A DNA stretch of 48,480 bases, from contig NZ_BMNQ01000020.1 of assembly GCF_014646635.1 (NCBI RefSeq), forward strand, positions 1 to 48,480, read 5' to 3'. Under the pieces are notes generated by a model that was not told where the DNA came from, did not search any database, and saw only the letters and a program-made list of their open reading frames with translations. Position numbers and translations under genes: made by a program. This document shows, piece after piece, positions 1 through 8,709 of the stretch (position 1 is the first letter of the stretch; each line of letters begins with the position of its first letter). Source of the DNA: Lentibacillus kapialis. Lineage in GTDB: Bacteria > Bacillota > Bacilli > Bacillales > Amphibacillaceae.

Positions 1-116
1 TCTCGCGCCCATGTTTTCGATCTCGCGCCCATGTTTTCGATCTCGCGCCCATGTTTTCGATCTCGCGCCCATGTTTTCGATCTCGCGCCCATGTTTTCGA
101 TCTCGCGCCCATGTTT
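1..116. repeat. 20-bp tandem repeat array (about 5.8 copies)
   Basis: Five exact copies and one 16-nt partial copy of the unit tctcgcgcccatgttttcga run head to tail from the first base of the window, so the array probably continues to the left. There are no spacers, so it is not a CRISPR. Translating it gives a repetitive peptide with no plausible ribosome site, so I do not call a gene. Function unknown. Each unit carries a short inverted pair (tcga...tcga across unit borders) but no strong hairpin. Confidence 0.95.
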
Positions 117-152
117 GAAGGAAACTGTCTCGGGAGCTCGACAGTTTCCTTC
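117..152. terminator. 13-bp perfect hairpin at the end of the first small gene
   Basis: GAAGGAAACTGTC (117-129) and GACAGTTTCCTTC (140-152) form a perfect 13-bp stem around a 10-nt loop. It overlaps the stop codon of the minus-strand gene that ends at 151, so it could end that transcript. There is no T-run on either side, so it would be a weak or atypical terminator. Confidence 0.5.
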
Positions 153-342
153 ACTCCATGATTTTTTCAAATTCAGCCATCATTTTTTCAAACGATATGA
201 TCCCCTTCTGAAATTCTGCATCCCAGGTGTGCATTTCATCTTCAATTAATCGCATTTTCTTTTCCGGATATTGAAACCACTTTTCATTTTTTTCCAAATG
301 TTTTTCGATAATCTGTAATGTCCGGAGCAATCTGTCACTCAT
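151..342 (-). CDS. Small hypothetical protein, 63 aa
   Basis: I do not recognise this protein. The start is set at the ATG at 342 because GGAGG lies 7 nt upstream of it; a longer frame beginning at 369 has no comparable site. The product is charged and predicted mostly helical, rich in Glu, Lys and Met, with no signal peptide or membrane segment. It sits between the tandem repeat and a region holding sporulation genes. A real short gene is likely from its clean ribosome site and the hairpin at its end, but the function is unknown. Confidence 0.6.
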   Translation of the reverse strand: MSDRLLRTLQIIEKHLEKNEKWFQYPEKKMRLIEDEMHTWDAEFQKGIISFEKMMAEFEKIME

Positions 343-424
343 TCCGCTACCTCCCTTCCTTTCAGTCACCGCCTATTTTTAGATAATCCTCGGCCCTCGC
401 CTTACCTTATAATAAGCGCCATAG

Positions 425-496
425 CTTATAAGATCTTCCACAATTTATACTTTCTGACGTTATTAAAAAAATTGGCTTATCGCCAAGCTCTAATGG
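425..496 (-). repeat. Post-terminator repeat tail, copy 1, with the terminator it follows
   Basis: On the minus strand a short terminator (TTGGC-gataa-GCCAA followed by seven T, about 473-490) runs directly into AATAACGTCAGAAAGTATAAATTGTGG and then CTTATAAG. The block AACGTCAGAAAGTATAAA is shared with copies at 15447, 21236, 21324, 33631, 33716 and 36282. Downstream of it (370-424) is a decayed, hairpin-like sequence containing AAGGCGAGG, like the second hairpin of the better-preserved copies. Nothing else was seen between 370 and 540. Confidence 0.75.
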
Positions 497-538
497 CGAA
501 AGCTTTAGTTGCATTTATGAAGTAAGAAAATCACTGCC

Positions 539-576
539 AAAGAAAAAGACAGCCACATAGCTGCCCTAACCTGTCA
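539..576 (-). terminator. Intrinsic terminator of the 76-aa gene
   Basis: On the minus strand GACAG...CTGTC with an inner CAGC/GCTG stem is followed by TTTTTCTTT, just downstream of the stop codon at 581. Confidence 0.6.
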
Positions 577-580
577 TGTT

Positions 581-811
581 TTAAATCCACGAAGACGGAC
601 CTTTGCCCTTTTTGTCTTCTTCAGTTTCTTCATAATGATCATCCTGTTTATCCGCCGATTCTTTATATGCCTCATCATCTCTTCCCATCCAACGGCCAAA
701 AAACGGATCCCGTCGCGGACGATGATGCTGTGGTTCTATATGAACATTGTCCGCTTTGATGACTAAGTCCTTGACATGTATGACTTTTTTATGATCTTTA
801 TGATCAGACAT
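581..811 (-). CDS. Small hydrophilic protein, 76 aa, near spore-coat genes
   Basis: The ATG at 811 is preceded by AAGGAG at 10 nt. The product is very hydrophilic: His- and Lys-rich at the N-terminus, an Arg/Pro/Phe/Trp patch in the middle (residues about 32-44), then an acidic Asp/Glu tail. There is no membrane segment. I do not recognise the family. Its neighbours are the CotY/CotZ and CotO coat genes, so a role at the spore surface is possible, but that is inference from position and composition only. Confidence 0.65.
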   Translation of the reverse strand: MSDHKDHKKVIHVKDLVIKADNVHIEPQHHRPRRDPFFGRWMGRDDEAYKESADKQDDHYEETEEDKKGKGPSSWI

Positions 812-1022
812 GACGTCAACACTCCTTATGAATTAGAATTACAATCGTTATTAGTTTATGTACTTTTAACCATAAGGTATAGGCTAGTGTCCCAATAACC
901 TTGAAAGTTTCTTTTACAAAATGGCCTATACTATGATCACCACCGCTGACGCTTCAGCCTTGATGAAGAAGCAATTGGTATTTGCCCTTAGAAATATTCG
1001 CCCGATAAAGACGAGTGCCCAC

Positions 1023-1049
1023 ACCATATACCCAGCAGTACATATCTTA
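1023..1049 (+). promoter_or_regulatory. Possible sigma-K promoter of the CotY/Z gene
   Basis: CATATCTTA at 1041-1049 matches the sigma-K -10 consensus CATANNNTA, and an AC dinucleotide lies 16 nt upstream (1023-1024) as the short sigma-K -35. It is 45 nt upstream of a coat gene that in B. subtilis is expressed late in the mother cell. The short consensus means chance matches are common. Confidence 0.45.
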
Positions 1050-1094
1050 TTAGGGACACCAAGTCAATAACTCTAAAGGAAGGGGTAATAATTC

Positions 1095-1613
1095 ATGGGT
1101 TGTGGAAAAGAAAGAGATTTTGAAAAAGATTATGGCGGAAAAGGCAATTGTGTGGCAGATATTCTAAAGGATATTGTAGAAGCACAAAACGACGTTATCG
1201 AAAACTGCTGTGAAACCAGCTGTGAACAGTCAATAAATGACTTACTGGGAGAAACAGAAAATGGCAATGGATTGGATACAGTTCCTGTCATTTTATACTG
1301 CAAAGACTGTAAACCATTCAAAGGCTTCGGTGCAAACAGGAAATATTATCGTGATAACGAAGATAACAGCAGAAACAATATCGGAGAAATCCTTTCAAGC
1401 TTTATCTTCAGAGTTAAGCGGGTTGACTATGATGGATGCGCTGTACTTGAATTACTGTTGAGTGATGGCGATTCATGTGCGTATGACCATATGAAAGACC
1501 CAACCGATCAGGACACTAAACATCTGGAAGCAACGGGCATTTGCATTACTGTTGACCTGGATTGCTTCTGTCATGTAACATGCCTGCCTGCAATAGACGT
1601 ATTTAACAGATAA
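1095..1613 (+). CDS. cotZ: Spore coat protein, CotY/CotZ family, 172 aa
   Basis: Cysteine-rich coat or crust morphogenetic protein. It has the family layout: an MGCG start, a Cys pair region near residues 38-44 (ENCCETSCEQS), a CKDCKPFKGFGANR stretch near 89-102, and the C-terminal ICITVDLDCFCHVTCL motif. In relatives these cysteines cross-link ordered crust layers. AAGGAAGGGG lies about 9 nt before the ATG. It is followed by a strong terminator and converges with cotO, matching the B. subtilis cotO-cotZ-cotY neighbourhood. Only one CotY/Z paralogue is present, so the choice between CotY and CotZ is uncertain; length and position suit either. Confidence 0.88.
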   Translation: MGCGKERDFEKDYGGKGNCVADILKDIVEAQNDVIENCCETSCEQSINDLLGETENGNGLDTVPVILYCKDCKPFKGFGANRKYYRDNEDNSRNNIGEILSSFIFRVKRVDYDGCAVLELLLSDGDSCAYDHMKDPTDQDTKHLEATGICITVDLDCFCHVTCLPAIDVFNR

Positions 1614-1619
1614 TATTAG

Positions 1620-1657
1620 AAAAAAGGTGCTACGGGGACTCCCGTTGCACCTTTTTT
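1620..1657. terminator. Bidirectional terminator between cotZ and cotO
   Basis: AAAAAAGGTGC-t-ACGGG / CCCGT-t-GCACCTTTTTT forms a 16-bp stem with a single mismatched pair and a 4-nt loop. T-tracts occur on both strands, which suits the converging genes. Confidence 0.9.
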
Positions 1658-1696
1658 CATTTAAGTGCTTAAGTTGTTCAAACATTTCATTCAACT

Positions 1697-2194
1697 TTAA
1701 AACCCGATCATCCGTATTTCGTTTATTGTATTAAATGGAATATTGGTCGGCGTTGTTCGTCTTCCTGTCTGCATATATACTTGCTCATCCTGATAATCGA
1801 CTATTTTACCACGGTGCTTCCGTTCAGTTGTCCGTATCTCACACCGCATGACAGGTGCATACTTCGGTGGGTTCAGAAAATAATGCACACGTTCCAGTAA
1901 TGTCATGTCTTTAAATTTTTTCTGCTGGTAATCAGCATCTTCATCTTCATTGTTTTGCTTATCATAATCATCTCTATTCACTGAATCAATATTGTCGGAT
2001 TCATCTTCGGCAACCTGTTTCGTAAAATGATTTCGATTTGAGGGACGTTTTACTGCCCTATTTGACTGCTTATTTTGATTATCCTGCTGTTTTTTTGGTG
2101 TCATATAATGGCTTTGCATGGATACCTTGGGTGTGTGTACATGTGGCTGATGAATGTAAAGTAATGGACTTTTTGCGCTTCTTTTATCTCCCAT
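1697..2194 (-). CDS. cotO: Spore coat protein CotO (YjbX-like), 165 aa
   Basis: CotO is an outer-coat morphogenetic protein that acts downstream of CotE. The N-terminus (MGDKRSAKSPLLYIHQP) has the typical SPLLYIxQP start, and the centre (about 30-95) is low complexity, rich in Asn, Gln, Asp and Glu. The conserved C-terminal domain holds the LLERVHYFLNPP segment and ends in a beta-rich tail, PTNIPFNTINEIRMIGF. AGGAG sits 10 nt before the ATG at 2194. Position beside cotZ supports the call, as in B. subtilis where yjbX precedes the cotZYXWV genes. Confidence 0.85.
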   Translation of the reverse strand: MGDKRSAKSPLLYIHQPHVHTPKVSMQSHYMTPKKQQDNQNKQSNRAVKRPSNRNHFTKQVAEDESDNIDSVNRDDYDKQNNEDEDADYQQKKFKDMTLLERVHYFLNPPKYAPVMRCEIRTTERKHRGKIVDYQDEQVYMQTGRRTTPTNIPFNTINEIRMIGF

Positions 2195-2300
2195 TTATTA
2201 TACGCTCCTTTATTAATCCATTCGTCAACCCATTATATGAACCTCGCTATAAATGTGTGTATGCCCATAAAGGATAAGCTGATCGTTCCATACGATGACC

Positions 2301-3659
2301 CTAAACCAAATATTGCATGAACATCGTTGCAAGGCCAAAATATATTAAAATGGAAATAATATCGTTAATGGTTGTGATGAATGGTCCTGAAGCAACGGCC
2401 GGATCAATATTCAGCCGATCCATAAAGATGGGTACCAGTGCTCCAGCCAAAGTGGCAATCACCAATATCACCATAATTGAAAATCCAACCAGCATTCCAA
2501 GGTAGATGTCATCCTGCCAAAAATACACAATTCCTGTTAACAAAGTGCCACAAACGATGCCATTAATTAATCCGGTAGAAGCTTCACGGAACATGAGACG
2601 CAATTTCCCTTGCTTACCATAGTCACCTGTCGACAGCCCCCGGACAGCAACTGCCAGAGCTTGAGTTCCTGTGTTACCAGCCATTCCGGCAAGCAACGGA
2701 ATGAAAATAGCAAGAACAGCTACCTGTTCAAGTGCTTCTTCAAATTGTCCGATCAGGCTTGCGGTTAACATTCCGAGAAATAAAAGGATTACCAGCCAGG
2801 GCAGTCTTTTTTTTGCCGAGATGAAGGCACTGTCTTTTGGACTGTCCTTATCAGATACACCGGCAAGCATAGAATAGTCTTCACCGGCTTCCTCTTCCAT
2901 AACGTCCAAAATATCATCGACCGTTATAATACCAAGTAAATGATTCTGAAAATCGACAACCGGAATTGCCAGGAAATCATAGTCTCGGATCATTCGGGCA
3001 ACTTCTTCTTGATCTTTTGCCACTGAAACAGATAATACTTTTTCACTCATGACATCAGCAACGCGCATATCCGGTTCAGCTATTATCAAATCTCTTAAGG
3101 AAACCACACCAACAAGATGCTTATCCTCATCGACGACATATAAATAATAAATCGTCTCTGCTTCAGGCGCCTCAGCCTTCAAATATTGCATGGTATCCTG
3201 AACTGTTTTTGACTCGTAAACCGCCACAAACTCGGTGGTCATAATACTTCCGGCGGTTTTTTCCTCATAGTGAAGCAATTCCTTGATTTCGGCAGCATTT
3301 TTCGCATCCATAATGGTCAGCAGACTGACGACCACATCTTTTTCCAGCTCGTTTAACATGTCAACAGCATCATCTGTCGCCATTTCTTCAATAACCATTG
3401 CCGCATAACGCGGATCCATTTCAGTAAATAATGGTTTGATATCATCCAATTCAATATGTTCCATCATGCCCGCTGTTTCTTCCGGCGACAGATACGTATA
3501 AATGTTCAAACGTATCTCTTCCGGCTGTTCTATGAAAAATGAGGCTTGGTCATATGGATGCATGTCCAGAAATTTTTCGCGAAATGAATCGATTTTTCCA
3601 TTTGCAGCAAGTGTCTGTAATTCTTCCTGGAGAATCTGTTCCGAAACGTTATTATCCAT
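2301..3659 (-). CDS. mgtE: Magnesium transporter MgtE, 452 aa
   Basis: Homodimeric Mg2+ channel/transporter of the cytoplasmic membrane. The layout is an MgtE_N superhelical domain (about 15-125), two CBS domains (about 135-255) that sense cytosolic Mg2+, then five membrane segments from about residue 285. The signatures PLLAGMAGNTGTQ (about 322-334) and DPAVASGPFITTINDI (about 419-434) carry the selectivity-filter Asp. I place the start at the ATG at 3659, with AGGA about 9 nt upstream; an in-frame GTG-like extension to 3680 lacks a ribosome site. A TATAAT lies about 30 nt upstream, leaving no room for an M-box riboswitch next to the gene, unlike mgtE of B. subtilis. Confidence 0.95.
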   Translation of the reverse strand: MDNNVSEQILQEELQTLAANGKIDSFREKFLDMHPYDQASFFIEQPEEIRLNIYTYLSPEETAGMMEHIELDDIKPLFTEMDPRYAAMVIEEMATDDAVDMLNELEKDVVVSLLTIMDAKNAAEIKELLHYEEKTAGSIMTTEFVAVYESKTVQDTMQYLKAEAPEAETIYYLYVVDEDKHLVGVVSLRDLIIAEPDMRVADVMSEKVLSVSVAKDQEEVARMIRDYDFLAIPVVDFQNHLLGIITVDDILDVMEEEAGEDYSMLAGVSDKDSPKDSAFISAKKRLPWLVILLFLGMLTASLIGQFEEALEQVAVLAIFIPLLAGMAGNTGTQALAVAVRGLSTGDYGKQGKLRLMFREASTGLINGIVCGTLLTGIVYFWQDDIYLGMLVGFSIMVILVIATLAGALVPIFMDRLNIDPAVASGPFITTINDIISILIYFGLATMFMQYLV

Positions 3660-3888
3660 GCGCTCACGTCCTTTCACCATGTCTCATTATACACGAGAGA
3701 CGACTCATCCTAAACTTAAAATCCCATTAGAGGTTGGTCAAAAAATCCGTTTTTTCCCTTCTATTTCAACACCCACTGTAATAATTTTTTTGATGATAAT
3801 GCTTAAAATATCAATTGATTTCGTGTAAACTAAAGGTATAATGGGTTCATATACGTTGATGATTTTTGTCGTTAGATCTATTATTCCC

Positions 3889-4114
3889 TTAAAGTGCGTG
3901 TTCAAAAAGGAGGATAAAAAGGATCAAGAAGTTCGAGACGGCGCAGTTTCGAGCAGCGGAGTGTATGCCTTTAGATACATGAGCACAAGTAATGCTACCC
4001 TGAATCCGCTTCGCACGCAGGAAAAGTGTTTTTCTTTTCCAAGGAGCGGAGAAACAAGCCAACGAAGAAATTCGAAGTGTCATGTTTACCGGACTTTTTG
4101 AACAACCTCTTAAA
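3889..4114. mobile_element. Short TIR element (full-length copy, 216 bp) flanked by TTAAA
   Basis: The body 3894-4109 begins gtgcgTGTTCAAAAAG and ends CTTTTTGAACAacctc, giving an 11-bp inverted pair 5 nt from each end. TTAAA (in CTTAAAG) occurs on both sides (3889-3893 and 4110-4114), as a target duplication would. A second copy at 10834-10958 matches it throughout except for a 90-bp internal deletion between GCGGA direct repeats and one extra base. Open frames inside differ between copies and look non-coding. No transposase is encoded, so it is MITE-like or a structured RNA element. The right flank (4115-4126) repeats the element end in inverted form, so a 29-bp palindrome spans 4098-4126; this weakens the duplication argument on that side. 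Confidence 0.7.
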
Positions 4115-4215
4115 GAGGTTGTTCAACAATTTCGGTATTCCTCGCCTTGTTATGGTTACATACTTTAAGAAATCTGTTCAGGCAACAAGATTTATACGGA
4201 GAGTTAGGTTAAAAC

Positions 4216-5397
4216 ATGCAGAACCGAATTAATGTAGATTATACAATATTATCCATACTTATACTGCTTGGAGTAGCCAGCATATTTACATTATATACAC
4301 TGGAACCGACGTTATCGGCAAGTGAGGGTTCCGGTTACTGGCTGAAACAAGGCATGTGGTACGTTGTCGGCGGGCTTATTATTACTGCAGTCATGCTGAT
4401 CGATTATGACCGGTTCCATCAAATCACCTGGATTTTGTATGGCGTTGGACTACTCTCGTTAGTGATGCTTTTTGCCGGTTTTCCACCAGGAATCGTTCAC
4501 GAAGCGAATGGTGCTGTCAGCTGGTTCAAATTTCCTGTGCTTGGAACGATTCAGCCCGGTGAGTTTATTAAGGTTATTTTAGTCATAACATTGGCACATG
4601 TCATCGTCCGTCACAATAACAAATACGTTGAGAAAACATTAAAAAGTGATATTATATTGCTATTGAAATGCATCGTTATCTCGTTTCCGCCCATGTTTTT
4701 TGTGGCAACGCAGCCGGATCTGGGCGGATTTCTGGTGCTCGCGGCGATTATGGGCAGCATGGTACTCGTTTCGGGAATCAGATGGCGGATTCTGTTTTTC
4801 ATAGGGTTCATTGCTCTGGTTGCTATCTCCCTCATTACCGCTGTGTCGTATTTTTTCCCTGATATTGTTGCTGGATTCCTTGATACGTCCGGTCTTGAAC
4901 ATGTCGCGGGCAGATTCATCGGCTGGCTTAACCCTGAGGAAACCAACGGCGGCTATGGTTACCAGTTGATTACCGCCATGATGGCGATTGGATCGGGTCA
5001 GCTGTTCGGAAAAGGCATCAGTGATCTGGAAGTCTCGGTACCTGAACAGCATACGGATATGATATTCACAGCAGTAGCTGAACAGTTCGGGTTTATCGGT
5101 TCCAGTATTGTTGTCACTTTGCTTTTTTTGTTGATTTATCGCCTGATTTATATAGCTATCCAAAGCAATGATGACTATGGAAGCTATCTTGTAACTGGAA
5201 TGGTCGGCATGTTCGCCTATCAAATTTTCCAGAATATCGGCATGTCGATTCAACTGCTACCGATTACTGGACTACCGCTCCCATTTCTCAGTTACGGCGG
5301 AAGCTCAACACTTACGTACATGCTCGCAATCGGAATTGTACTAAACGTCCATTCGAGAACGAAAGAATATATGTTTGAAACAAGGTGGAAAAATTAA
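4216..5397 (+). CDS. rodA: Rod-shape SEDS glycosyltransferase, RodA/FtsW family, 393 aa
   Basis: Membrane glycosyltransferase that polymerises lipid II into peptidoglycan strands. About ten hydrophobic segments are visible. The SEDS signatures are QPDLGG (166-171), PEQHTDMIF with the presumed catalytic Asp281, and the C-terminal [24 protein letters not shown] block. The length of 393 aa equals that of B. subtilis RodA, and ITGLPLPF fits RodA better than FtsW or SpoVE. AGGT lies 7 nt before the ATG. The stop codon overlaps the start of prpE by one base, so the two are probably co-translated, which is not the B. subtilis arrangement. An additional RodA/FtsW paralogue elsewhere cannot be excluded. 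Confidence 0.9.
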   Translation: MQNRINVDYTILSILILLGVASIFTLYTLEPTLSASEGSGYWLKQGMWYVVGGLIITAVMLIDYDRFHQITWILYGVGLLSLVMLFAGFPPGIVHEANGAVSWFKFPVLGTIQPGEFIKVILVITLAHVIVRHNNKYVEKTLKSDIILLLKCIVISFPPMFFVATQPDLGGFLVLAAIMGSMVLVSGIRWRILFFIGFIALVAISLITAVSYFFPDIVAGFLDTSGLEHVAGRFIGWLNPEETNGGYGYQLITAMMAIGSGQLFGKGISDLEVSVPEQHTDMIFTAVAEQFGFIGSSIVVTLLFLLIYRLIYIAIQSNDDYGSYLVTGMVGMFAYQIFQNIGMSIQLLPITGLPLPFLSYGGSSTLTYMLAIGIVLNVHSRTKEYMFETRWKN

Positions 5398-6137
5398 TGC
5401 GATATGATGTCATTGGGGATGTGCATGGATGCATCAGCGAATTGCATACGCTTTTCTCCAAATTGGGGTATGGGCGATATGAGCGGATTTTTGTGCATCC
5501 CGATGGCAGGATTCCGGTTTTTCTTGGTGACATTACGGATCGCGGCCCCTATTCAACAGCCATGATACAGCTCGTCTATGAAATGGTCTTGAACCATCAG
5601 AAGGCGTATTATGTTCCCGGCAACCACTGCAATAAGCTTTACCGCTATTTCCTTGGAAACAACGTTCAAGTGCGGCATGGTCTTGAGACGACCGTCACCG
5701 AATACAAGAATTTACCGCAGTCCGAACAGCAATCGGTTAAAAAACAATTTATGGAACTTTATGAACAAGCACCGCTCTATTTGGAGCTTCATGATGTTAA
5801 TGCAATTGCTGCGCACGCCGGGATAAAAGAACACTATATCGGACGGTATGATAAGAAAGTGCGCTCTTTTGTCCTGTATGGCGATGTAACTGGCGGAGTT
5901 TATGATGACGGCAGGCCCGTTAGACGCGACTGGGCACAACATTATAAAGGTGATCGCTGGATTGTTTACGGCCATACACCTGTCATGGAGCCGCGCACTG
6001 TCCATAAAACCATTAATATTGATACAGGGTGTGTATTCGGAAATGCATTAACGGCATTTCGCCTGCCGGAGGAACAAACCGTATCCGTCCGATCAGACCA
6101 GTCTTTTGTTCCGGAAAAATTCCAGTATGTTGATTAG
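5397..6137 (+). CDS. prpE: Bis(5'-nucleosyl)-tetraphosphatase PrpE, 246 aa
   Basis: Metallophosphatase that cleaves diadenosine tetraphosphate asymmetrically; the B. subtilis enzyme also affects spore germination. Calcineurin-like metal motifs are in order: GDVHG (7-11), GDITDRGP (44-51), GNHCNK (75-80), a central His (AAHAGI, near 143) and GHTPV near the C-terminus. The start at 5397 has AAGGTGG 8 nt upstream; the frame begins 12 bases earlier at an ATG inside rodA but that one lacks a site. It follows rodA with a 1-base overlap. In B. subtilis prpE (yjbP) also neighbours the yjbO pseudouridine synthase gene. Confidence 0.93.
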   Translation: MRYDVIGDVHGCISELHTLFSKLGYGRYERIFVHPDGRIPVFLGDITDRGPYSTAMIQLVYEMVLNHQKAYYVPGNHCNKLYRYFLGNNVQVRHGLETTVTEYKNLPQSEQQSVKKQFMELYEQAPLYLELHDVNAIAAHAGIKEHYIGRYDKKVRSFVLYGDVTGGVYDDGRPVRRDWAQHYKGDRWIVYGHTPVMEPRTVHKTINIDTGCVFGNALTAFRLPEEQTVSVRSDQSFVPEKFQYVD

Positions 6138-6165
6138 AGCTTCATTCATAGTTCATATATCTCCT

Positions 6166-7059
6166 TCAATTTCCGCAGCGGTCCTCACGACTTAGCGTGT
6201 TCATATCAGCCGGGATTTCCACCGAAAAATCCATCACCTCATCTGTGATAGGGTGTTCAAATGATAGTTGATGACAATGGAGAGCCTGCCGGTCAATATA
6301 ATCCGTTCTTCCGCCGTACAAATCATCACCTGCCAGCGGATAACCGGCGTGCGAAAAATGAACACGGATTTGATGTGTCCGACCGGTTTCAAGGGTGACG
6401 CGAACAAGCGTGTGATGACGAAATTTATGTAAAACAGTGTAATGCGTCACGGCATGTTTGCCCGCTTCCGTCACTGTCCGCTCAATAATCGAACCATCTT
6501 TGCGGCCAATCGGTGCATTGATGGTTCCTTTTTCCCGCGGCAGACGTCCTTCGATCATGGCAAAATAGGTACGGTCAATCATTCCATTTTTCTGTGCATC
6601 TGACAGTACCGAATGACTCCAGCGATGCTTGGCAATAAGCATTGCACCAGATGTGTTCCGGTCAAGACGGGTTACCGGGTGAAATGTATAAGAAAGGCCG
6701 TTCTCGTCATAATGTGCCAATACACCGTTGGCAATTGTCCCCGATGTATGAACATAGGATGGGATGACGGCCCGTCCCGGCAACTTGTCGATAACCAGAA
6801 TGTCATCATCCTCATAAAGGATATTAAGCGGCATTTTCTCTGGGATCATCATGGTCCCCCTCCTTTCTTCAGGAAAGGTAACAGCGACCACATCTCCTGC
6901 TTTCAGCTTATATTTGACCGTCCGGCTAATGCCGTTCACTTTTATGGATCCACCGCCATGTATAATGTGCTTAATCATCCGTTTTGACATTTTATGTGTT
7001 TGCTGCAAATAGTTTCGTATGATTAACCCTTCATGTTGTTGGGTTATCGTCCATTTCAT
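6166..7059 (-). CDS. RluA/RluD-family pseudouridine synthase (YjbO-like), 297 aa
   Basis: Isomerises specific uridines in RNA, most likely rRNA, to pseudouridine. An S4-like RNA-binding domain occupies about 12-75 (KMSKRMIKHII...SIKVNG). The catalytic domain contains HPVTRLDRNTSG with Asp133 as nucleophile, and ends with GRTHQIRVHFSHAGYPLAGDDLYGG, typical of the RluA family. It lies 3' of the NAD kinase gene with a 23-base gap, as in B. subtilis yjbN-yjbO, and probably shares its transcript. The exact target uridine cannot be told from the sequence. Confidence 0.92.
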   Translation of the reverse strand: MKWTITQQHEGLIIRNYLQQTHKMSKRMIKHIIHGGGSIKVNGISRTVKYKLKAGDVVAVTFPEERRGTMMIPEKMPLNILYEDDDILVIDKLPGRAVIPSYVHTSGTIANGVLAHYDENGLSYTFHPVTRLDRNTSGAMLIAKHRWSHSVLSDAQKNGMIDRTYFAMIEGRLPREKGTINAPIGRKDGSIIERTVTEAGKHAVTHYTVLHKFRHHTLVRVTLETGRTHQIRVHFSHAGYPLAGDDLYGGRTDYIDRQALHCHQLSFEHPITDEVMDFSVEIPADMNTLSREDRCGN

Positions 7060-7082
7060 GTTGCACCATCCCCGGTTCCATA

Positions 7083-7892
7083 TTAAACATCGTCATCATC
7101 AGCAACGAAGGAATCACGAACACGATCCCAGAAAGGGAATGGCCTAAATCGCGCGAATCGTACGGGTTCCTTGGCCACCCGGCACTGAATGGATTTGACA
7201 TTGGAATAATTCTCTGTAAAATGATCAACCGCTATTAAAAAGGTTTTTTTTCTGCCTATCGGTTTCAGCATGCAAGTATGGTGCTTCGGTAATATCAACG
7301 GAGAGCCGATTGTCCGGAAGACCCGGTTGTTGATCGAGGCAATTTCTGTCAACTGAATCGCCTCCAGCGATGGATGAATGATCCCGCCTCCGAGTGCTTT
7401 ATTATAAGCAGTACTGCCGGATGGCGTGGAAATACACAGTCCGTCACCACGAAATGTTTCAAAATGGGATCCTTTGATTTCGACATCAAACACGACGGAC
7501 CCTTCAGCTGTTTTAATCGTCGCTTCGTTCAATGCGAGATAACGGCTTTCCTCACTGCCATCAAAATCGCGGATGATCACCTCAAGAAGCGGATATTCAA
7601 CAACCTGAAAAGGTGTTTTGGCAATTTCTATAATCAACTTTTCCACTTCTTCCGGCGTCCAATCTGCATAAAATCCTAAGTGCCCGGTATGTACTCCGAT
7701 AAACGATGTTGAATCAAGACAGTGGATGTACTGATGAAAAGCTTCCAGAAACGTCCCGTCACCACCGACGGAAATAACCAGCTCCGGATTGGTTTCATCG
7801 TATTCCAAATCAAAATCGGTTAAATATTGCTTCATTGTCGCCTGTATTTTATTGGACCGGTCATCACCTTTAGACACAATCGCGAACTTCAC
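7083..7892 (-). CDS. nadK: NAD kinase, 269 aa
   Basis: Phosphorylates NAD to NADP. The ATP/polyphosphate motif GGDGT is at 43-47 with Asp45 as the key residue; the LNEATIK segment (NE motif) and the glycine-rich [16 protein letters not shown] loop follow. I use a GTG start at 7892 because GGGAGG lies 7 nt upstream; this gives a length usual for Bacillus NadK (YjbN/PpnK), whereas the open frame could extend 35 codons further without family support. It lies 13 nt downstream of the small alarmone synthetase gene, so yjbM-nadK-yjbO looks like one operon. Confidence 0.95.
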   Translation of the reverse strand: MKFAIVSKGDDRSNKIQATMKQYLTDFDLEYDETNPELVISVGGDGTFLEAFHQYIHCLDSTSFIGVHTGHLGFYADWTPEEVEKLIIEIAKTPFQVVEYPLLEVIIRDFDGSEESRYLALNEATIKTAEGSVVFDVEIKGSHFETFRGDGLCISTPSGSTAYNKALGGGIIHPSLEAIQLTEIASINNRVFRTIGSPLILPKHHTCMLKPIGRKKTFLIAVDHFTENYSNVKSIQCRVAKEPVRFARFRPFPFWDRVRDSFVADDDDV

Positions 7893-7905
7893 TTGCCAGC
7901 CTCCC

Positions 7906-8511
7906 TTATTTACGGTGGAATATTCGTTTTGCTTCCTGTACTTCATTTTTAATGATGGACATTTCCTCGTCAAGTTTAAAAGCTGCCTCGGCTGCACGTT
8001 GCAGTCTGGCTTGAATATCTTCCGGAATTTTCCCCTTATATTTATAGTTCAGAGAATGTTCATTGGTTGCCCAGAAGTTCATAGCCAGTGTACGGATCTG
8101 AATTTCTGCCAAAACCTTTTTTACCCCATGAATAGTTTCAACAGGATACTCAATAATAATGTGATAGGAGCGATAGCCGCTTTCTTTTTTATGTGATATA
8201 TAGTCTTTTTCTTCAACGATGTGTAAATCTTCACGGGATCGGATCATTTTAACAATAGCATATATATCATCAACAAATGGACAAACAACCCGTACGCCTG
8301 CTATATCCTGCAATTCTTCGATTCTGTCAAGGGGAATCCGCCTTGTTTCAGCTTTTTCCAAAATACTTGGTACCGGCTTAACGCGCCCGGTTATAAATTC
8401 AATCGGTGAATGTTTTGACTCATATTCATATTGTTTTCGTATACCTTTTAATTTTATTTTCAGTTCTTCTACTGCCTGGGCATAAGGGGCAAGCAATGCT
8501 TCCCAATTCAT
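7906..8511 (-). CDS. relQ: Small alarmone synthetase RelQ/SAS1 (YjbM), 201 aa
   Basis: Single-domain GTP pyrophosphokinase that makes (p)ppGpp, without the hydrolase domain of Rel. The RelA/SpoT synthetase core is clear: [15 protein letters not shown] (about 40-54), [12 protein letters not shown] (about 68-79), [17 protein letters not shown] (about 106-122) and [23 protein letters not shown] (about 134-156). AGGTGG is 8 nt before the ATG. It is the first gene of the relQ-nadK-yjbO run and is divergent from the yjbK gene. Confidence 0.95.
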   Translation of the reverse strand: MNWEALLAPYAQAVEELKIKLKGIRKQYEYESKHSPIEFITGRVKPVPSILEKAETRRIPLDRIEELQDIAGVRVVCPFVDDIYAIVKMIRSREDLHIVEEKDYISHKKESGYRSYHIIIEYPVETIHGVKKVLAEIQIRTLAMNFWATNEHSLNYKYKGKIPEDIQARLQRAAEAAFKLDEEMSIIKNEVQEAKRIFHRK

Positions 8512-8572
8512 TCTTTACACCACCTGTTGAGTCATCTTCTTCAAATATCATAACATATTCACCAAGGATTCT

Positions 8573-8601
8573 TTGCATAATTGCCCATCATTCGCCATAA
8601 T
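8573..8601 (+). promoter_or_regulatory. Sigma-A promoter for the yjbK-yjbI-yjbH run
   Basis: TTGCAT (8573-8578), a 17-nt spacer and CATAAT (8596-8601) lie about 110 nt upstream of the yjbK start. The leader contains a small GTGGG/CCCAC hairpin. Confidence 0.6.
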
Positions 8602-8709
8602 AAAGTGAAACTGCATTCTGTGGGGGGATTTTCCCACTGAATGGAATCAGGCATTTATGGGTGGTTTACTGCCTGTTATGCCAAGATAACCAGGTACGGA
8701 GGGTTCCAA

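Noticed and set aside
1-116. CRISPR array
   Set aside because: The units are contiguous with no spacers, and there are no cas genes.
31-249. Open frame through the 20-bp repeat
   Set aside because: The peptide is only the repeat translated, with no ribosome site, and overlaps the better-supported gene on the other strand.
3660-3890. M-box magnesium riboswitch before mgtE
   Set aside because: The likely promoter lies about 30 nt from the start codon and no M-box-like conserved pieces were seen upstream.
3841-4101. 86-aa frame over the 216-bp element
   Set aside because: The second copy of the element is in a different frame and has a deletion; no ribosome site is suitable. It is repeat sequence.
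4660-5253. 197-aa antisense frame inside rodA
   Set aside because: A shadow of the membrane protein gene; low-complexity, charged product without a start site.
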